Positions 60,481 through 64,000 of a stretch of 64,000 bases of DNA are shown piece after piece. The stretch lies in contig CM035806.1 of assembly GCA_020466095.1 (NCBI GenBank), positions 166,328,871 to 166,392,870 on the forward strand, given 5' to 3'. Every line of letters starts with the position of its first letter. Positions within the stretch are counted from its first letter, which is position 1. Origin of the DNA: Chlorops oryzae (lineage: Eukaryota > Arthropoda > Insecta > Diptera > Chloropidae). Position numbers and translations under genes: made by a program. The notes under the pieces were generated by a model, which searched no databases, was not told the DNA's origin, and worked only from the letters and a program-made list of their open reading frames with translations.

Positions 60481-61818
60481 ACCACACAAACGCAATATAC
60501 CCTCAACACATAGTGTGTGCTTCAGTCCAATCAGCACTGAGTGCGTACCTATTTGGTAAAAACGACTGGCGGCACCACTTCCGCCTATCAATTGTACCAT
60601 AAAAATGGGCATCGATAATGTCGGCAAACATGGGTCGACTTTCGGGGCTATCCACCACTCATATATAGAATACCAACAGCTCTTGCAAGACTCCCACAAA
60701 GGGCCATTCCACGACTGAACAGAAGCGCACTGCCATTCACAATCCCTTGCCAGTTTGAACCATTACCCGATCAACCTACTGATGAAGGTTTAGCTTAGGT
60801 AGGCCAAGCGAATTGCCATAACCGTCCGAGGACTGTATCCTTTGGGAACGTAATTTTTTGAACAAAACGCAAATCATCGAATAGCCAAGATTAGGTATTC
60901 TTTACAATACGAATCAGTCGATTTAGGATATACATATGTAGCCAAAAGGGCAACGAGTAATTTTTTCCATAGAAAATATGAATGTATGTAATTGTTTTGC
61001 AGCAATGCATAATCCTCCGTAATCGAATCGTTTCGAAATCGGCATGCAAAAGTCAATTTTTTTTCATTGAAACTTTCGCCAAATTTCGATAAGCTTCGAA
61101 TGAAATTTTTTTTTTTTCGCCGTTCTGCACAATTTCGTTCGACTGACAAACAACACGATCCACTTAAATATGGTTTAATGAGTTCATTATTTTGACCGCA
61201 AATTGTGTTTGGCCACACTCGCTTAGAATTTTTGTCAACACATTCTCTCATCCGCTTCGGGCTTTTTCCTTGCATTTATTCTTTATCTATTTTTCTATTT
61301 TTCAATTTTTCTATTTTTCAATTGATCTGTTTTTCAATTTTGCTTTTTTTTCGCCTCCTTTTCAATTTTTGAATTTTGTCTTGTCTTCATTGTGGTTTAA
61401 GTTTTCGTGACATATATAAACATATAGTTCTAAATATTCGTTGCTCATCATGCTATTCCATAATTGTCTCCTTTGCATTCGGATATTTTCCAAATGAATT
61501 CCTCGGTTGAATCATGTGCGCCACCACAAACTAACGAGATTGTCAACACGTTGCCAGAGGACGGGTAAATAATTATATTCATTCCCACACATACTGAGTG
61601 TGAGTGTACCCGCAGCTAACTTCGAAGAAGACAAAAAAGAAAACATTTCTGCTGGCCCAGATATTTTTTTCCGGCTGCTGCTACAAATTGCATAATGAGA
61701 GGAAGGCTTGAGGCGATTTTTTTCTTTTCTTAACTTTTATATTTTTTTATTTCAATTTCTTTTTTCAATTTTTGTTTTTTTTTTCCCTAGAATTTGAGCT
61801 TTTCTATTTCAAAACAAT
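60481..61818. other. No gene seen; GC-richer patch of unknown origin at 60480-60860
   Basis: 60480-60860 has more G+C than its surroundings and replaces the expected 3' end of the repeat copy before it. I do not recognise it. The remainder is AT-rich intergenic DNA. Confidence 0.45.
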
Positions 61819-62706
61819 TAAGGGTGTTATTGTCTGAAAATAGTATAACCGACACAGACACACACATGTTTAAATAATTTTTAAAGCACGCCCAAAAAAA
61901 CAGGACCACTAACAAAGAATATTCAAGAGGTTTTCAAGGCCATAAGGGGCCCCATATGACTTTTTGTTAATTTCTTTATGAAAACCGCCCCTTTGTCACG
62001 CCCATTTTTCCAATTTTTTTTTAAATTCTAATCGGAGAATATGTGCTCAAATTCTAAATTTGATTTAAATAGTAAGTAGTAGAAAAATGCAGGATTCGGG
62101 GCAATTTTGGGATTTTTTTTTTTTTGACAGATCCTAGTACTAAAGGTAAGGGTACCTTTAATAGACCGATCGAGGAAATTTTTTGGAGACGATGTTTATG
62201 GCTACAAAGGAAGCATAAGTGCCAAATTTCCTTCCAGTCCCATTTGAATACAATTTAAAAAAAAAACGCCCTTCTGCCACGCCCACTTTTCGAATTTTTG
62301 TTAATCACATTATTTGCCTTTAAATATGTTCAATTGTCAAATTTCATCAAAATATGTTGAAAAACTTCGATTTCGGAGCAGTTTTTGTGATTTTCATAAC
62401 AGACCCTAGTACTGGAGGTACCCCAAAAAGTGATCCGATCGGGCCCATTCTCGAACTTGTTTTTTTACTCATATGCCTGTGAGTACGCATACCAAATTTC
62501 ATCAAGATAGCTCAACTCCTTCGGTAAGAAAACTGTATACAGACAGACGGGCAGACAGACAGACGGACGGACAGACAGACAGACGGACGGACATGGCTAA
62601 ATCGAATCTCCTGGCGACGCTGATCATTTCTATATATATTTTGTATTGGTCTATCTCGACTGGCTCTGGGTGTTACACACAAACGCACAGAGTGTGTCGG
62701 GTATAA
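61819..62706 (+). repeat. mini-me-like repeat, longer copy
   Basis: Same start (AAGGGTGTTATTGTC), the same conserved blocks around CCTAGTACT and the same (RGAC)n tract at 62540-62592 and core as the previous copy. It keeps the 3' end CAGAGTGTGTCGGGTATAAA, which is partly complementary to ACCCGACACAG at its start. Confidence 0.82.
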
Positions 62707-63169
62707 ATATGGATGGCTATCATGGATGTCAAGATAAATCCATTGATGGCTGTTTTTTTTTTGTCCTCCTGCCTTCGACGCCCCAAGCTGTTTAGGTCGT
62801 TGAAGGACTTTGCGACGGATTTTCTTTCTTTAAAAAAAAAAATTTATTTTATTTGAATTAATATGCGATACGATGGGAAGGTTTTCATAGAAACAGGCAA
62901 TCGGTGGTGTCATAAAAACGGGAAATTGTTCGAATCAGATTTGAAATCGGAAGAGGGTGAGTGTGGCGATGATGATAGAGGGCGAGCGTGAGATAGGGAG
63001 ACAGGGAGAGACGGAGAACGGAATAGAGCGGGAGGGAGATACTCCATCCGAAAAAGACTTTTTTGTACCGTAGCCCTTGTGATTGACGATTAATTTAAGG
63101 TTGGTACTAATTTCTTAAATTATCAGTTCTTTGTTGAACCCGAAAATCATTGATCAGTGCAGTTTTCTA

Positions 63170-64000
63170 CATTCCTTAACTCAAAAATAATTATAAATTC
63201 AAAATAAAATTAATAATAAAATTAAAAATAAAATTAATATAAATTCAAAATAAAATTTTAAAATATTAAAAAAAATTTAAAAAAAATTAAAAATAAAATT
63301 AATATAAATTCAAAATAAAATTTTAAAATATTAAAAATAAAATTTAAAAAAATTACAAAATAAAATTTATAAAAAATTAAAATAATATATAAAAAAAATT
63401 TTTAAAAATATTAAAAATAAAATATAAAAAAATTTTTAAAAAAATAAAAAAAATTAAAAATAAAATTTAAAAAAATTAAAAATTAAATTTAAAAAAATTA
63501 AAAATAAATTAATTAAAAAAAATAAAATAAAAATTAAAAATAATAATTTAAAAAATTAAAAATAAAATTAAATATAAATTCAAAAATAAAATTAATAAAA
63601 ATATTAAAAATAAAATTTAAAAAAAATTAAAAATAAATTTAAAAAAATTAAAAATAAAATTTAAAAAAAAAATAAAATAAAATTAAAAAAAAAAATAAAA
63701 TTAAAAAAAATTAAAAATAAAATTAAAAAAAATTAAAAATAAAATTAAATAAATTCAAAATAAAATTTAAAAAATATAAAAAATAAAATTTAAAAAAAAT
63801 TAAAAATAAAATTTAAAAAAAATTAAAAATAAAATTTAAAAAAAATTAAAATAAAATATTTAAAAAAAAATTTTTTAATTAAAAATAAAATATAAAATAA
63901 ATTAAAAATAAAATTTAAAAATATTAAAAATAAATTTAAGAAAAATTAAAAATAAAATTTTAAAAAATTTAAAAAAAAATTAAAATAAAATTTCGAAATT
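63170..64000. repeat. AT-only low-complexity block
   Basis: Irregular array of AAAATTAAAAATAAAATTT-like words running to the window edge, almost free of G and C. Confidence 0.95.

Noticed and set aside
60472..60699. 75-codon minus-strand ORF in the GC-richer patch
   Set aside because: No recognised motif, and a short open frame is expected in GC-richer DNA; noted as unknown DNA instead.

Overview
This window looks like nuclear DNA from a higher (schizophoran) fly. The evidence is one recognisable insect gene with fly-like splicing, long CAG/CAA-coded glutamine runs, many CA/GT microsatellites, and dispersed repeats of dipteran type, including one carrying (RGAC)n blocks like the dipteran mini-me family. 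A tephritid is a reasonable guess but the sequence alone does not prove it.

The only convincing host protein-coding gene is on the minus strand: the myocardin-related transcription factor Mrtf (actin-sensing SRF coactivator). A large, probably terminal coding exon covers 42997-48210 and a 66-nt exon carrying the first RPEL motif lies at 53476-53541, with a 5.3-kb intron between them. The splice phase rejoins exactly. The N-terminal exon(s) were not found and probably lie upstream, possibly outside the window. As given, the large exon has four single-base-type frameshifts, but every domain is intact on both sides of each shift. Consensus errors are the simplest explanation; a decayed copy is the alternative.

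Layout. 1-5.7 kb: intergenic DNA with a BEL/Pao integrase remnant split by a 509-bp MITE, a mini-me-like repeat and a Gag-like zinc-knuckle remnant. 5.75-19.2 kb: a satellite array with a 494-bp unit, interrupted once by AT-only DNA. 19.2-21.4 kb: an AT-only block passing from a 13-bp to a 6-bp period. 21.4-42.9 kb: intergenic DNA packed with foldback elements and hAT-like MITEs, several with recognisable target-site duplications. 43.0-53.5 kb: Mrtf, whose intron holds a piggyBac-like MITE, a tRNA-like sequence, a 1.1-kb palindrome and a dead Tc1/mariner element. 53.5-64 kb: microsatellite-rich intergenic DNA, a 958-bp hAT-like element inflated by an A-rich minisatellite, two mini-me-like repeats, and a terminal AT-only block.

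No operon-like system, CRISPR array, rRNA or intact tRNA gene is visible. The most unusual content is the satellite array (edge units keep variants lost from the interior, and each unit carries a 5' splice-site match on both strands) and the density of nested foldback elements.
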